DNA of 64,000 nt from Hamadaea sp013361475 (lineage in GTDB: Bacteria; Actinomycetota; Actinomycetes; Mycobacteriales; Micromonosporaceae). The stretch is taken from positions 248,001 through 312,000 of the forward strand of contig NZ_JBFAHM010000012.1 of the NCBI RefSeq assembly GCF_040654195.1, given 5' to 3'. The position numbers and the translations under genes were made by a program. Under the pieces are notes generated by a model. It was not told the DNA's origin, did not search any database, and saw only the letters and a program-made list of their open reading frames with translations. Positions 50,705 through 58,988 of this stretch are shown one piece after another; the first letter of the stretch is position 1; the number at the start of each line of letters is the position of its first letter.

Positions 50705-50769
50705 GCGCCAGATCAGGGATCTCGGTTGAATCATGCGCCAAGATTCGACCGAGATCCCTGATCCAGCGC
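50705..50769. repeat. Palindromic repeat element, copy 3 of 3
   Basis: A 22-base arm (50711-50732) pairs with 50742-50763 with a single G-T wobble, around a 9-base loop, extended outside by GCGC. It lies between two converging propeller genes, 36 bases after the first stop codon. The core GATCAGGGATC and ATTCGACC are shared with the elements at 27540 and 44479. A second small hairpin (GCCG-AAAAA-CGGC) follows at 50768-50780. Confidence 0.88.
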
Positions 50770-50800
50770 CGAAAAACGGCAGCGCCAAAGTGTGCGACCG

Positions 50801-52732
50801 CTAGAGCTGGACGCGGACCAGGTTCCGGCCGCGCAGGGCGTACAGGGCGGTGCCGTCCGGTGCGGCGGCCAGCAGCGCCGATCCGCCGTACCACTGGGCG
50901 TTGAGCCCGGTGACGAAGGCGGCGACGGTCATCGTGGCCGGGTCGAGCCGCCAGATGTCCTTGCCGGTGGTGCCGTAGACCACGCTGCCGACCTGGACCA
51001 TCCGCCCTTGGCCGGGCGCCACCGTGGTGGTCGCGACGACCGCGCGCCGAGCCGGGTCGACGGCGAAGAGCACGCCGGTCTCGGTGAGCCCGACGACCCG
51101 GTTGCCGGTGGTGACCAGGCTGACGATCTGGCCCGCGCCCGGCACCGGGACGATGTCCCAGGTCTTGGTCCGGGTCGCGAGGTCGAAGCCGGCCAGGTGC
51201 GCCTCCGTCGTACGCGGAGTGGTGCCGAAGCCGTTGTTGATGCTTCCGCCGAGGTACGCCGTGCCGTGCTTGACGGCGACCGACCGGACGGACTGGTCGG
51301 GCAGCACGTCCCGGTACGCGTCGAGCGCACCTGTCCGCGGGTCGTAGAACGCAACCGCCCCTCCGTAGCGCCCGTACTCCGGTTCTGTGCCGACGACGAG
51401 GAGCTTGTCGGCGGGGGAGTAGTCGGCGTCGAGCGGCCGGGTCTGGTCGTGCCCGATCGTGGCCATCCGCACCGGATCCCCGTCCGGAGCCAGCTTGAAC
51501 AGGTACGCCAGGGTGTAGACCGACAGCCAGACGTCTCCGCCGATCGGCGTCATCGCCTTGGCCTCACCCGGCAGGAAACGCCGCTCGGACGTGCCCGCGA
51601 CCAGGTCGTGCACCTGGACGCCGGCCTTGCCGGACACGTAGACGCGTGGCCCGTCGGTCGTGACCGCCATGGCCAGTTCGGGGGCGGGCGGCATGCCGGC
51701 CTGGGTCAGGTCGACGCCGCTCAGCTCGCCGGTCGTGAGGTCGTAGGTGACGATCGTGTTGGTGACGACGCCCCGCAGCTGATCGCCGGTGACGAAGAGC
51801 CGGCCGAACGAAGCCCCGTCGTAGGGGATCGCCAGGGTGCTGAGTTCGCCGGTGTCCCGGTCGTACTTCCGCAGTGTGCCGGACGGGCGGGTGCCGAGGT
51901 AGACGTCGTTGCGCGCGGGGTCGATCGCGATCGCGGTGACGTAGTTGTCCGCGGTCTGCACGACCTCGTACCGGGTCGGGTCGGCGGTGTCGATGAGGAG
52001 CATCGTCCCGGTCGCGGACAGCCCGGCGGCGAGGATGCCGTTCTCCAACGCCAGCGTGGCGACGAACGTGCGGTCGGCGTACGCGGCCGGCAGGATCTCC
52101 CGCTTGGCGCCGGTCGCCCGGTCGATGGCGATCAGATGCGCGTGGGATCCGACGCCGGCGTAGATGGTCGTGGCGTCGACGGCGATGCTGCGCACGTACT
52201 GCTCGCCGGGCACGGCCGCGCCGTAGTCCCGGAGGACGCCGGTCGCCGGGTCGTACTCGACGACGCGGCCGCCCGGGTACGTGCCGCCGTACAGTTTGCC
52301 GTCCGGCGAGGCCACCAGCGCCCAGATGAACGAGTCCGGCGCGACGCTGGCGACCTTGGTCACGGTGGTCGACGTCGTGTCGATCCGGTAAAGGTCACCC
52401 GGGGTGTACGTGCCGACGTAGAGGTCGGTGCCGACGGCCGCGGTCGCCCACGCGCCACCGCCGGTCGGCAGGGCGTACCGCCGGTCGACGACCTGCTTGT
52501 CCAGGTCGTACGCGCCGACGATGGTGGGGGAGACGCCGCCGGTGGCGGTGTAGACGGTGCCGTCGATCAGTTCGGCGCCGTTGACCGAGGTGACCTCGGA
52601 CGCGGGACCGAGATCGGTCACCGTCCCGGGCGGGCTGGTGAGGCCGGCTGTTTCAGCGGCGGCGGGGCCGGCCGGTAAGGCCAGTGCCACGGCCGCCAAG
52701 CTGAGAAGCAGGGGCAGAGTTCGGCGTCGCAA
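50801..52732 (-). CDS. Secreted beta-propeller protein, paralogue B
   Basis: A 643-residue exported protein with a Sec signal (RRTLPLLLSLAAVALALPAG, cut near AAAE at 27). Blades carry GTYPGGRVVEYDPATG, YGAAVPGEQYVRSIAV and GVGSHAHLIAIDRATG, aligning with its neighbours on both sides. It starts with TTG at 52732, 5 bases after GGAGG; this rare start is the only one placed correctly before the signal peptide. It converges with paralogue A, with a palindromic repeat element between, and is divergent from paralogue C. It has no recognisable catalytic residues. Confidence 0.8.
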   Translation of the reverse strand: MRRRTLPLLLSLAAVALALPAGPAAAETAGLTSPPGTVTDLGPASEVTSVNGAELIDGTVYTATGGVSPTIVGAYDLDKQVVDRRYALPTGGGAWATAAVGTDLYVGTYTPGDLYRIDTTSTTVTKVASVAPDSFIWALVASPDGKLYGGTYPGGRVVEYDPATGVLRDYGAAVPGEQYVRSIAVDATTIYAGVGSHAHLIAIDRATGAKREILPAAYADRTFVATLALENGILAAGLSATGTMLLIDTADPTRYEVVQTADNYVTAIAIDPARNDVYLGTRPSGTLRKYDRDTGELSTLAIPYDGASFGRLFVTGDQLRGVVTNTIVTYDLTTGELSGVDLTQAGMPPAPELAMAVTTDGPRVYVSGKAGVQVHDLVAGTSERRFLPGEAKAMTPIGGDVWLSVYTLAYLFKLAPDGDPVRMATIGHDQTRPLDADYSPADKLLVVGTEPEYGRYGGAVAFYDPRTGALDAYRDVLPDQSVRSVAVKHGTAYLGGSINNGFGTTPRTTEAHLAGFDLATRTKTWDIVPVPGAGQIVSLVTTGNRVVGLTETGVLFAVDPARRAVVATTTVAPGQGRMVQVGSVVYGTTGKDIWRLDPATMTVAAFVTGLNAQWYGGSALLAAAPDGTALYALRGRNLVRVQL

Positions 52733-52769
52733 CGGTTCCTCCGATACGTTATTATGGTTTCGGCCTGAT

Positions 52770-52841
52770 CCGTAATGAGGATCTAGCTCACCACATTCGG
52801 GAAGCTGCGTCGAGTGGTGGAGTTTCGGGCGTACCCGTAAT
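52770..52841. promoter_or_regulatory. CCGTAAT boxes between paralogues B and C
   Basis: CCGTAAT occurs at 52770-52776 and 52835-52841 in the 144-base divergent region, the second followed by AGA, and both in the same orientation. The same heptamer forms both arms of the palindrome at 48494-48515. For paralogue C, CGTAATAG could double as a -10 region 30 bases before the ATG. Confidence 0.45.
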
Positions 52842-52876
52842 AGAGTCGGCGCAACCCCTTCCCGATCGGAGGCCCG

Positions 52877-55129
52877 ATGATCGGCCGTATCGTCCGAAGT
52901 GGACTCGCGCTCGCCGTCGTCCTGTCCGTGACCGCGCCACTACCAGCGCAGGCTGCCGAAACACCCGGCACTGTGACCGACTTCGGCGTACAGCAGACCG
53001 CCCTGACCGTGTTCGAGAGCTACTACGGAAGCGCCGGCGGCCGTGCGGTCGCGTACGGCGTCCAGATGGGCTCGCCCGGCGTGCTCAGCGTGGTCGACCC
53101 CGTCACCCGCGAACTCGTCGACACCGCGTACCTGGCCGACTCGTCCGGCGCGTGGGGCATCACCCAGGCGACCGACGGCACCGTCTACGCCGGCAGCTAC
53201 CCGAACGCGCACGTGTACGCGTACGACCCGCAGACCCGGACGACGACCGACCTCGGCGCGCCGGTGGCCGGGCAGACCGTCCTCTACGGACTGCGGCCGG
53301 GCGCGGACGGCCGGATCTACGGCGGCACCTACCCCGGCGCGCACGTCTTCTCCTACTCGCCGTCCGAAGGATTCCGCGACTACGGCTCGATGTTCCCCGG
53401 CGAGCAGTACGCCGTCGACGTGGCCGTCGACCCGGTTCGCGACGTGATCTGGGCGGCGATCGGCAGTCACGGGCACCTCGTGCGGCTCGACCTGACCACG
53501 GGCGAGAAGCGGGACATCCTCCCGGCCGCGCTGCAAGGCGACGCGAGCTACCCCTATGACATCAACCTCGCCGGTGGGAGGCTGTTCGTCAAGCGCAGCA
53601 AGCTCGAGGCTCTCGTGCTCGATCCAGACTCGGGCGCGGTCCTCGCCGACGGCTTCACGATCAGCTCCCGGGGCACCTCCCCGCTGGCTCCGGACGGCCG
53701 CTCGGTGTACTTCACCTCGACGTCGAATCAGCTCTGGCGCTACGACGTGCAGAGTGACACCTACGGCGCCGTCCTGACCTCCAGCGGAACCCCGGTAGCC
53801 GCCGGTGGGGCGGGGATCGGCTTCGGCTTCGGGCCCGGCGACCGGCTGTACGCCACCATCGGCAACTACGCCGGTCAGGCCTTCTCCTACGACCCGGCCA
53901 CGGGAGCGAGCGAGCAGTATCGGCTGCCGTTCCCGCCGCAGGCGCTGGACATCAACAGCATCAGCGCCGGACCGGACGGCCGGATCTACACCAACCTCTA
54001 CATCAACGGGAACCTGTCGGTCCTGAACCCGGCCACGGGCACGCCCGCCAACCTCGGGCGGCTCGGGCAGGCCGACGGGTTCGGCTGGCTGAACGGCAAG
54101 ATGTACCAGGGGGTCTACCCCTACGGCGGGGTGCTGGAGTACGACCCGGCCAAGCCGTACGTGGTCAACACGAACCCGAGGGAACTGTTCCGGCTGCAAC
54201 CCGACGGGCAGAACCGGCCGCTCGCCTTCGCCGGGGCCGGGACGAAGGTCTACATCGGCAGCACTCCCGACTACGGTCTCTGGGGCGGCGCACTGACCGT
54301 CTACGACGTCCGCACCGGTGTGCGTACAACTCGGAGAGACATCGTGGCCGACCAGGGCGTGATCTCGCTGGCGGTGCTTGGTGACCGCCTCTGGGCGGGC
54401 ACGACGATCGGCGGTGGCGGCGGCACGGTGCCCAAGGCGACCGAGGCCAAGGTCTTCACCGCGGACCTGGCGACGGGCGAGAAGATCGCGGAGTACACGC
54501 CGGTGCCCGGCGCGAACTCGATCTCATCGCTCGTGGCCGGGCCGGACGGCCTGCTCTGGGGGCTCGCGGACGGCGAGTTGTTCCTCCTCGACCCGGCGAC
54601 CGGCGCCGTCGTGCACCGGCAGGACATCCCGGGCCGCGCCTCGGGCGTCCAGGACGAGCTGATCGTGAACTCGGCCGACGAACACGTCTACGCGTCGCTC
54701 GACGGCAACCTGCTGCAGATAGACCCGCTGTCCAAGCAGGTCCGCGTGCTCCGGGACACCGAGACCTACCGGCTCACCCAGGACCCACGGGGCAACCTGT
54801 GGTTCCGTAACGGGGTCAAGGCGGCCAACGGCGCGGTCCAATACGGCTCGCACCTGCTGCGCTACGTGCCCGAGCCGGACAGCTGCGTGGGCTCGGACCT
54901 GCGCGCCCACATCACCGTGGGCGACATCGACTCCACTGTGGTCAATCGCTACGCGGGCGACGGCTGCACCGTCAACGACCTGATCCGCGACGAGGCGGAC
55001 TGGCCGGGCCACGGCGCGTTCGTCGCGCACGTCGCCCAGGTCACCGACCAGCTGGTACGCACAAAGGTGCTGACGGAGTCCGAGAAGGACGCCATCGTGG
55101 CCGCCGCCGGTCGGTCAGACGTCGGCTGA
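52877..55129 (+). CDS. Secreted beta-propeller protein with FIMAH-like C-terminus, paralogue C
   Basis: A 750-residue exported protein. The Sec signal ends near AQAAE (residue 27). Propeller blades (GSYPNAHVYAYDPQTR, GGTYPGAHVFSYSP, YGSMFPGEQYAVDVAV, PGANSISSLVAGPDGLLWGLADG) match paralogues A and B. Unlike them it has about 75 extra residues at the end, with the pattern AFVAHVAQVTDQLVRTKVLTESEKDAIVAAA that resembles a FIMAH domain, a small helical module found on secreted carbohydrate-acting proteins. Two Cys (near 672 and 696) may bracket it. GGAGGCCCG precedes the ATG. The function of the set is unknown. Confidence 0.8.
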   Translation: MIGRIVRSGLALAVVLSVTAPLPAQAAETPGTVTDFGVQQTALTVFESYYGSAGGRAVAYGVQMGSPGVLSVVDPVTRELVDTAYLADSSGAWGITQATDGTVYAGSYPNAHVYAYDPQTRTTTDLGAPVAGQTVLYGLRPGADGRIYGGTYPGAHVFSYSPSEGFRDYGSMFPGEQYAVDVAVDPVRDVIWAAIGSHGHLVRLDLTTGEKRDILPAALQGDASYPYDINLAGGRLFVKRSKLEALVLDPDSGAVLADGFTISSRGTSPLAPDGRSVYFTSTSNQLWRYDVQSDTYGAVLTSSGTPVAAGGAGIGFGFGPGDRLYATIGNYAGQAFSYDPATGASEQYRLPFPPQALDINSISAGPDGRIYTNLYINGNLSVLNPATGTPANLGRLGQADGFGWLNGKMYQGVYPYGGVLEYDPAKPYVVNTNPRELFRLQPDGQNRPLAFAGAGTKVYIGSTPDYGLWGGALTVYDVRTGVRTTRRDIVADQGVISLAVLGDRLWAGTTIGGGGGTVPKATEAKVFTADLATGEKIAEYTPVPGANSISSLVAGPDGLLWGLADGELFLLDPATGAVVHRQDIPGRASGVQDELIVNSADEHVYASLDGNLLQIDPLSKQVRVLRDTETYRLTQDPRGNLWFRNGVKAANGAVQYGSHLLRYVPEPDSCVGSDLRAHITVGDIDSTVVNRYAGDGCTVNDLIRDEADWPGHGAFVAHVAQVTDQLVRTKVLTESEKDAIVAAAGRSDVG

Positions 55130-55139
55130 CCTCCGCGAC

Positions 55140-55165
55140 GGGGCGCCCTGGGAGCGGGGCGCCCC
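55140..55165 (+). terminator. Terminator hairpin after paralogue C
   Basis: GGGGCGCC (55140-55147) and GGCGCCCC (55158-55165) form a perfect 8-base stem with a 10-base loop, followed by a T-rich stretch (TGTTGATGTTGTTTGG). It starts 11 bases after the stop codon. Confidence 0.8.
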
Positions 55166-55212
55166 TGTTGATGTTGTTTGGCGTCGCCCGGTCCGGGGGT
55201 AGATGGGGCGGC

Positions 55213-56037
55213 ATGCGGCGCGCTGGGGTGATCGACGACGACTCGGTCGGCGCGCACGACCACGTCTGCTTCGTGTACGCCGAGCGCACCGAGTGGCGAG
55301 CCGCGGCCCGTTCGTTCGCCCTCGCCGGCCTCGACGCCGGTCAACGCGTCCTGATCGTCGCCGGTCCCGGGGAGGAGCACTGGTGGACCGAGGACGAGGC
55401 GCTCGGTCCCGCGGTGCGTACCGGTCGCGCCGAACTGCTGCCCGAGCGCGTGGCGTACCCGCACGACCTGGTCGACCCGGCCGACCAGGTCGCCTTCTAT
55501 CGTGAGGCCACCGAGCGGGCGGTCCGTGACGGCTTCGCCGGGCTGCGCGCGTTCGCGAATGTGACCGGTCTCACGTCGACGCCTCCGGCAGTGGATCGGC
55601 TGCTCCGCTACGAGCAGCTCGTCGACGCGTACATGGACGGGCATCCGTTCCAGGGCCTGTGCGGTTACGACCGGACGGTGGTGCCGCCCGCCGACCTCCG
55701 CCTCCTGGCGTGCCTGCACCCCAGTGCGAGCCCGGGCTATGCTCCGTTTCACGTGTACGCCGATTCCGGCCGCCTGCGGTTGGCCGGTGACATCGACTAT
55801 GACAACGTCGAGTTGCTGGCCGAAGCGCTGCGGGCGGTGGGCCTGCCGTCGGCGGGGCCGCCGCTGGAGCTGACCGGCACCGGTCTGGGCTTCGTCCACC
55901 ACGCCGCGCTGGTGGCGTTGGCCAAGCTGGCCCAGGAGCACAGCGGGCGGATCGTGCTGCGTGGCGGACCGAGCGTCGCCAAGCGCCTGTCCGACATGTT
56001 GGGGCTGGACGACGCCGGTCTGGAGGTGATCGTGTGA
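55213..56037 (+). CDS. MEDS-domain sensor protein with STAS-like C-terminus
   Basis: A 274-residue soluble protein. Residues about 12-165 form a MEDS domain (AHDHVCFVYAERTEWRAAARSFALAG, PADQVAFYREATERAVRDGFAGLRAF), a RecA/KaiC-like sensory fold also seen in DcmR. Residues 180-274 look like a STAS domain (LRLAGDIDYDNVELLAEALR, GFVHHAALVALAKLAQ), the class used in partner switching with anti-sigma ATPases. The next gene, a MEDS-ATPase, overlaps it as GTGA, so the two proteins very likely bind each other. The ATG at 55213 gives the normal MEDS opening; earlier TTG/ATG codons at 55168-55173 overlap the upstream terminator. Confidence 0.82.
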   Translation: MRRAGVIDDDSVGAHDHVCFVYAERTEWRAAARSFALAGLDAGQRVLIVAGPGEEHWWTEDEALGPAVRTGRAELLPERVAYPHDLVDPADQVAFYREATERAVRDGFAGLRAFANVTGLTSTPPAVDRLLRYEQLVDAYMDGHPFQGLCGYDRTVVPPADLRLLACLHPSASPGYAPFHVYADSGRLRLAGDIDYDNVELLAEALRAVGLPSAGPPLELTGTGLGFVHHAALVALAKLAQEHSGRIVLRGGPSVAKRLSDMLGLDDAGLEVIV

Positions 56038-57002
56038 GGAGCGGGGCGGCCGCGGGGCACACCGGCTACTTCCACGAGGCCGCGGTCTACGACTCCGAGC
56101 GCGAGCTGCTCGACATCGCGGTGCCGTTCTTGCTCGGCGGAGTCGCCGCGGGGGAGCCGACGCTGGTCGCCTTCGGCGGCCCGCACGCCGACCTCCTTCG
56201 CCGGGCCATTGGCGGGAACTCCGGCATCGTGTACCTGGCCGGTGGCGACATGTACGCCCGCCCGGCCGCGGCCATCGCCGAGTACCGCAGGATCCTGACC
56301 CAGTTCGTCGCCGAAGGGGCACACCAGATTCGGATCATCGGTGAACTGGACGCCTCGGCGTTCGGGGCGACCTGGGACTGGTGGGCGCGCTACGAATCGG
56401 CCATCAACCACGCGTACGACGAGTTCCCGTTGTGGAGCATGTGTGCGTACGGAGCGGGGACGACTCCGCCCGGCGTGCTGGCCGATGTCCTGCGTACGCA
56501 TCCCCGGACGGCCGACCCGGACGGCGGGCACACCCTCAGCGAGACCTACGTCGACCCGATGAGCTACCTCGGCGAGCCCCGGCCCGCGGCGGTGGATCCG
56601 TTGCTGCGCCAGGCGCCGGCGTGGACCCTCGTCGACCCGACCCCGGCCGCCGTCCGGCAGGCGGTGCGGACCACGGCTCCGGCCGCGCTGAGCTCGGCGG
56701 GCGCGGATCTGGGCGGCTTCATGGTCGCCGTCAGCGAAGGCGTGACCAACGCGATCCGGCACGGGCGCGGGCCGGTCCGCGTACGGCTGTGGATCTCGTC
56801 ACATCGGATGGTCCTGGCCGTCACCGATCAGGGCGCCGGGCCGAAGGACCCGTTCGCCGGGCTGCTGCCGGCGCCCGACGCCGATCCCGGCGGGCTTGGC
56901 CTGTGGCTGAGTCACCAACTGTGCGACCACGTCGGCATGCATCGGGACGCGTCGGGCTTCACGATCCGTCTCACCGCGGGCGATCCGGACGCAGATCGTT
57001 GA
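56034..57002 (+). CDS. MEDS-domain protein with RsbW-like anti-sigma ATPase domain
   Basis: A 322-residue soluble protein. An N-terminal MEDS domain (GYFHEAAVYDSERELLDIAVPF, residues about 10-175) is joined to a GHKL ATPase domain (about 195-320) with N-box AVSEGVTNAIRHG, G1 VTDQGAGPKDP and G2 PGGLGLWLSHQLCDHV. This is the kinase/ATPase type used by anti-sigma factors and PAS-linked regulators. The start GTG overlaps the previous stop as GTGA. The pair likely forms a signalling switch in which one MEDS domain senses and the STAS partner is phosphorylated or bound. The output is unknown. Confidence 0.85.
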   Translation: MRSGAAAGHTGYFHEAAVYDSERELLDIAVPFLLGGVAAGEPTLVAFGGPHADLLRRAIGGNSGIVYLAGGDMYARPAAAIAEYRRILTQFVAEGAHQIRIIGELDASAFGATWDWWARYESAINHAYDEFPLWSMCAYGAGTTPPGVLADVLRTHPRTADPDGGHTLSETYVDPMSYLGEPRPAAVDPLLRQAPAWTLVDPTPAAVRQAVRTTAPAALSSAGADLGGFMVAVSEGVTNAIRHGRGPVRVRLWISSHRMVLAVTDQGAGPKDPFAGLLPAPDADPGGLGLWLSHQLCDHVGMHRDASGFTIRLTAGDPDADR

Positions 57003-57024
57003 CGCGACGACCGTTCCGGTAAGG

Positions 57025-57053
57025 TTGACATACAGACAGCTCGATGGTCCGAT
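57025..57053 (+). promoter_or_regulatory. Candidate promoter of the dioxygenase-like operon
   Basis: TTGACA (57025-57030) and TCCGAT (57048-57053) are separated by 17 bases, a plausible vegetative promoter about 50 bases before the GTG start at 57104. The -35 is perfect; the -10 is weak. Confidence 0.45.
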
Positions 57054-57103
57054 GTGTCCTTACGTTGGCCGGGTGGCGCCCGGCCCGACGGGAAGGACGC
57101 TCG

Positions 57104-57793
57104 GTGAAGCGGCACACCTCACCTGAACTGCCCGGCGAAGGCGACACCGACTACGCGCGCTATATGCGCCTCGACACCTTGCTCAGCCTGCAACGACACC
57201 CTGACGACGTGGTCCACCGGGACGAGTTGCTCTTCCAGGTCGTGCATCAGTCCAGCGAACTCTGGCTCAAACTGGCGGTCGCCGAGATCGACGAGGCGGC
57301 CGTCCTCGTCGGCCGGGACGACCTCGCCGGAGCCGAGTTGCTGCTGGGGCGGGCGTCCCTGGCGATCCGGCTGGTCACCGATCAGCTCGACATGTTCCGG
57401 TATCTCAAACCGGCCGACTTCGAGGCCATGAAACCGGCGCTGGGCAACGGTTCCGGCGCGGAGTCACCGGGTTGGCGCGACGCGCAGAAGGCCAGCCGCC
57501 GGCTCGGCCAGGCGTTCCAGGCATACCTCGACGATCAGGCGATCGACCCGGCGACGCTGTATCCGGGCGTCGCCACCGATCCGGCGTACCGGCTGGCCGA
57601 GGCCATGGTCGACTGGGACGAGCGGGTCGCCCTCTGGCGCGTACGCCACTACACGATCGCGATCCGCATCGGCGGGCACGGCATGATCGGCACCCCGAAC
57701 AGCCCGGCCGACTGGCTGGCGAAGCTGATCGACTACCGCTTCTTCCCGGAACTCTGGCAACTACGGGTGCTGGGAGGCCACGGGGGTGCGTGA
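57104..57793 (+). CDS. Tryptophan 2,3-dioxygenase-like haem protein, short form
   Basis: A 229-residue protein that follows the TDO fold order. YARYMRLDTLLSLQ near the start and LLFQVVHQSSELWLKL contain His48, which aligns with the distal His of true TDO. ALWRVRHYTIAIRIGG contains His182, aligning with the haem-ligand His. However, the substrate loop (normally SGFQS with an Arg) reads GNGSGAES, and the final GTGGSSG loop reads GMIGTPNSPADWL. It is about 50 residues shorter than normal TDO. The GTG at 57104 follows GGAAGG. It overlaps the next gene by 8 bases. It probably binds haem and acts on an indole-like substrate, but ordinary kynA activity is doubtful. Confidence 0.8.
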   Translation: MKRHTSPELPGEGDTDYARYMRLDTLLSLQRHPDDVVHRDELLFQVVHQSSELWLKLAVAEIDEAAVLVGRDDLAGAELLLGRASLAIRLVTDQLDMFRYLKPADFEAMKPALGNGSGAESPGWRDAQKASRRLGQAFQAYLDDQAIDPATLYPGVATDPAYRLAEAMVDWDERVALWRVRHYTIAIRIGGHGMIGTPNSPADWLAKLIDYRFFPELWQLRVLGGHGGA

Positions 57794-58988
57794 GCTGGCG
57801 TCGTGGCTGTCCGGCGACCGCCGCCCGGACGCGTTCCCGTACGACGCCGTCGTGGCGGAGTTCCGGCGTACCGGCAAGCACTTCGTCGCCAAGGACCTGC
57901 TCGTGCAGCTCGATCAGGTCCGGCGAACGGCGGTGCCCCCGGCCCGGGCGCAGGCGGCCGACTGCTTCCTGCGGGACTTCCTGGACGTCACGCTCGACAA
58001 GTTCGACGGGCGCTACGACTATCAGACCTATCTCGCGCTGAGCCTGATCCGGCTGCCGGACGACCCGGCGACCGTACGCCGCCGCCACGACGAGCTGACG
58101 GTGCAGTTGATCGCCGACGCCCTGCGCTTCGAACTGGCCGCCGCCTCGGGCGCCACCGAGTCGCTGCCCCGGCAGCGGCCCGGTCTGAAGCTCGTGACCA
58201 AGCGGTACCGGCTGGGCGTCCGGGCGTTCGCGCCGGCGCTGGGCCGGCTCGGTCTGCTGACGACCACGGCGACCGATCCGGCCGCCACCGCCGCGCAGCT
58301 GTGCGACGTGGTGCTGTCGGCGCAGGGGGCCACCGAACGCCGGGCGCTCGACGCGAGCATGCTGCCGGTCGACCAGGTCCACGACGAGTACCTGTTCATC
58401 CGCGTACTCCAGGGTTACGAGACGACCTTCGCGGCGTTGGCCGTCGAACTCGGCCAGGCCGTCGCGGAGGTGACCGCCGGGCAGGCGGACGCGGCGGCCG
58501 AGCGCCTCGCGTACGCCCGCCGGCTGCTGGACGGGGCGGCGCCGATGTTCTCCCTGATGGCCACCGTGCAGCCGGAGTCCTTCCGGACCTTCCGGGTCTA
58601 CACCGAGGGCGCGAGCGCCATCCAGTCCCGGTCGTACAAACGGGTGGAGTCCCTGTGCCGGTCGCCGGAAGCGGATCGGCTGGACTCGATGGCATACCGG
58701 TCGGTGCCGGAGATCCGTGACACCGTGGTCGCCGGTCAGCCGTCGCTGGACGAGGCGTACCGGTCGGCGGGGCTCAGCGGATCCCAGCGGGCGCTGCTCG
58801 GCCGCCGGATGACCGAGTTCGGGGCGGCCCTGCTGCAGTGGCGGCAGACGCACTACCGGATCGCGGTGCGGATGCTCGGCACCCGTCCCGGCACCGGGTA
58901 CACCGAGGGCACGCCCTACCTCGCCGCCGTCCGCGATCTCCCGGTCTTCGCTCAGCAGCACGAACCCCGGCAGGAGGAACCCACGTGA
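57786..58988 (+). CDS. Tryptophan 2,3-dioxygenase-like haem protein, long form
   Basis: A 400-residue protein. Residues 1-175 form an extra helical region (FLRDFLDVTLDKFDGRYDYQTY) seen only in atypical family members. From about 198, HDEYLFIRVLQGYETTFAALAVEL aligns with the TDO distal helix, but the distal His position is Leu208. FRVYTEGASAIQSRSYKRVE retains the Arg-containing substrate loop. LQWRQTHYRIAVRMLG keeps the haem-ligand His356 and GTGYTEGTPYL resembles the closing loop. It therefore has what the preceding short protein lacks and lacks its distal His. It is translationally coupled to the short TDO-like gene and to the PLP enzyme gene (GTGA). Confidence 0.8.
   Translation: MRELASWLSGDRRPDAFPYDAVVAEFRRTGKHFVAKDLLVQLDQVRRTAVPPARAQAADCFLRDFLDVTLDKFDGRYDYQTYLALSLIRLPDDPATVRRRHDELTVQLIADALRFELAAASGATESLPRQRPGLKLVTKRYRLGVRAFAPALGRLGLLTTTATDPAATAAQLCDVVLSAQGATERRALDASMLPVDQVHDEYLFIRVLQGYETTFAALAVELGQAVAEVTAGQADAAAERLAYARRLLDGAAPMFSLMATVQPESFRTFRVYTEGASAIQSRSYKRVESLCRSPEADRLDSMAYRSVPEIRDTVVAGQPSLDEAYRSAGLSGSQRALLGRRMTEFGAALLQWRQTHYRIAVRMLGTRPGTGYTEGTPYLAAVRDLPVFAQQHEPRQEEPT

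Noticed and set aside
57104..57793. Ordinary kynA (tryptophan 2,3-dioxygenase)
   Set aside because: The Arg-containing SGFQS loop and the GTGGSSG loop are not present and the protein is short, so a simple kynA label would be misleading.
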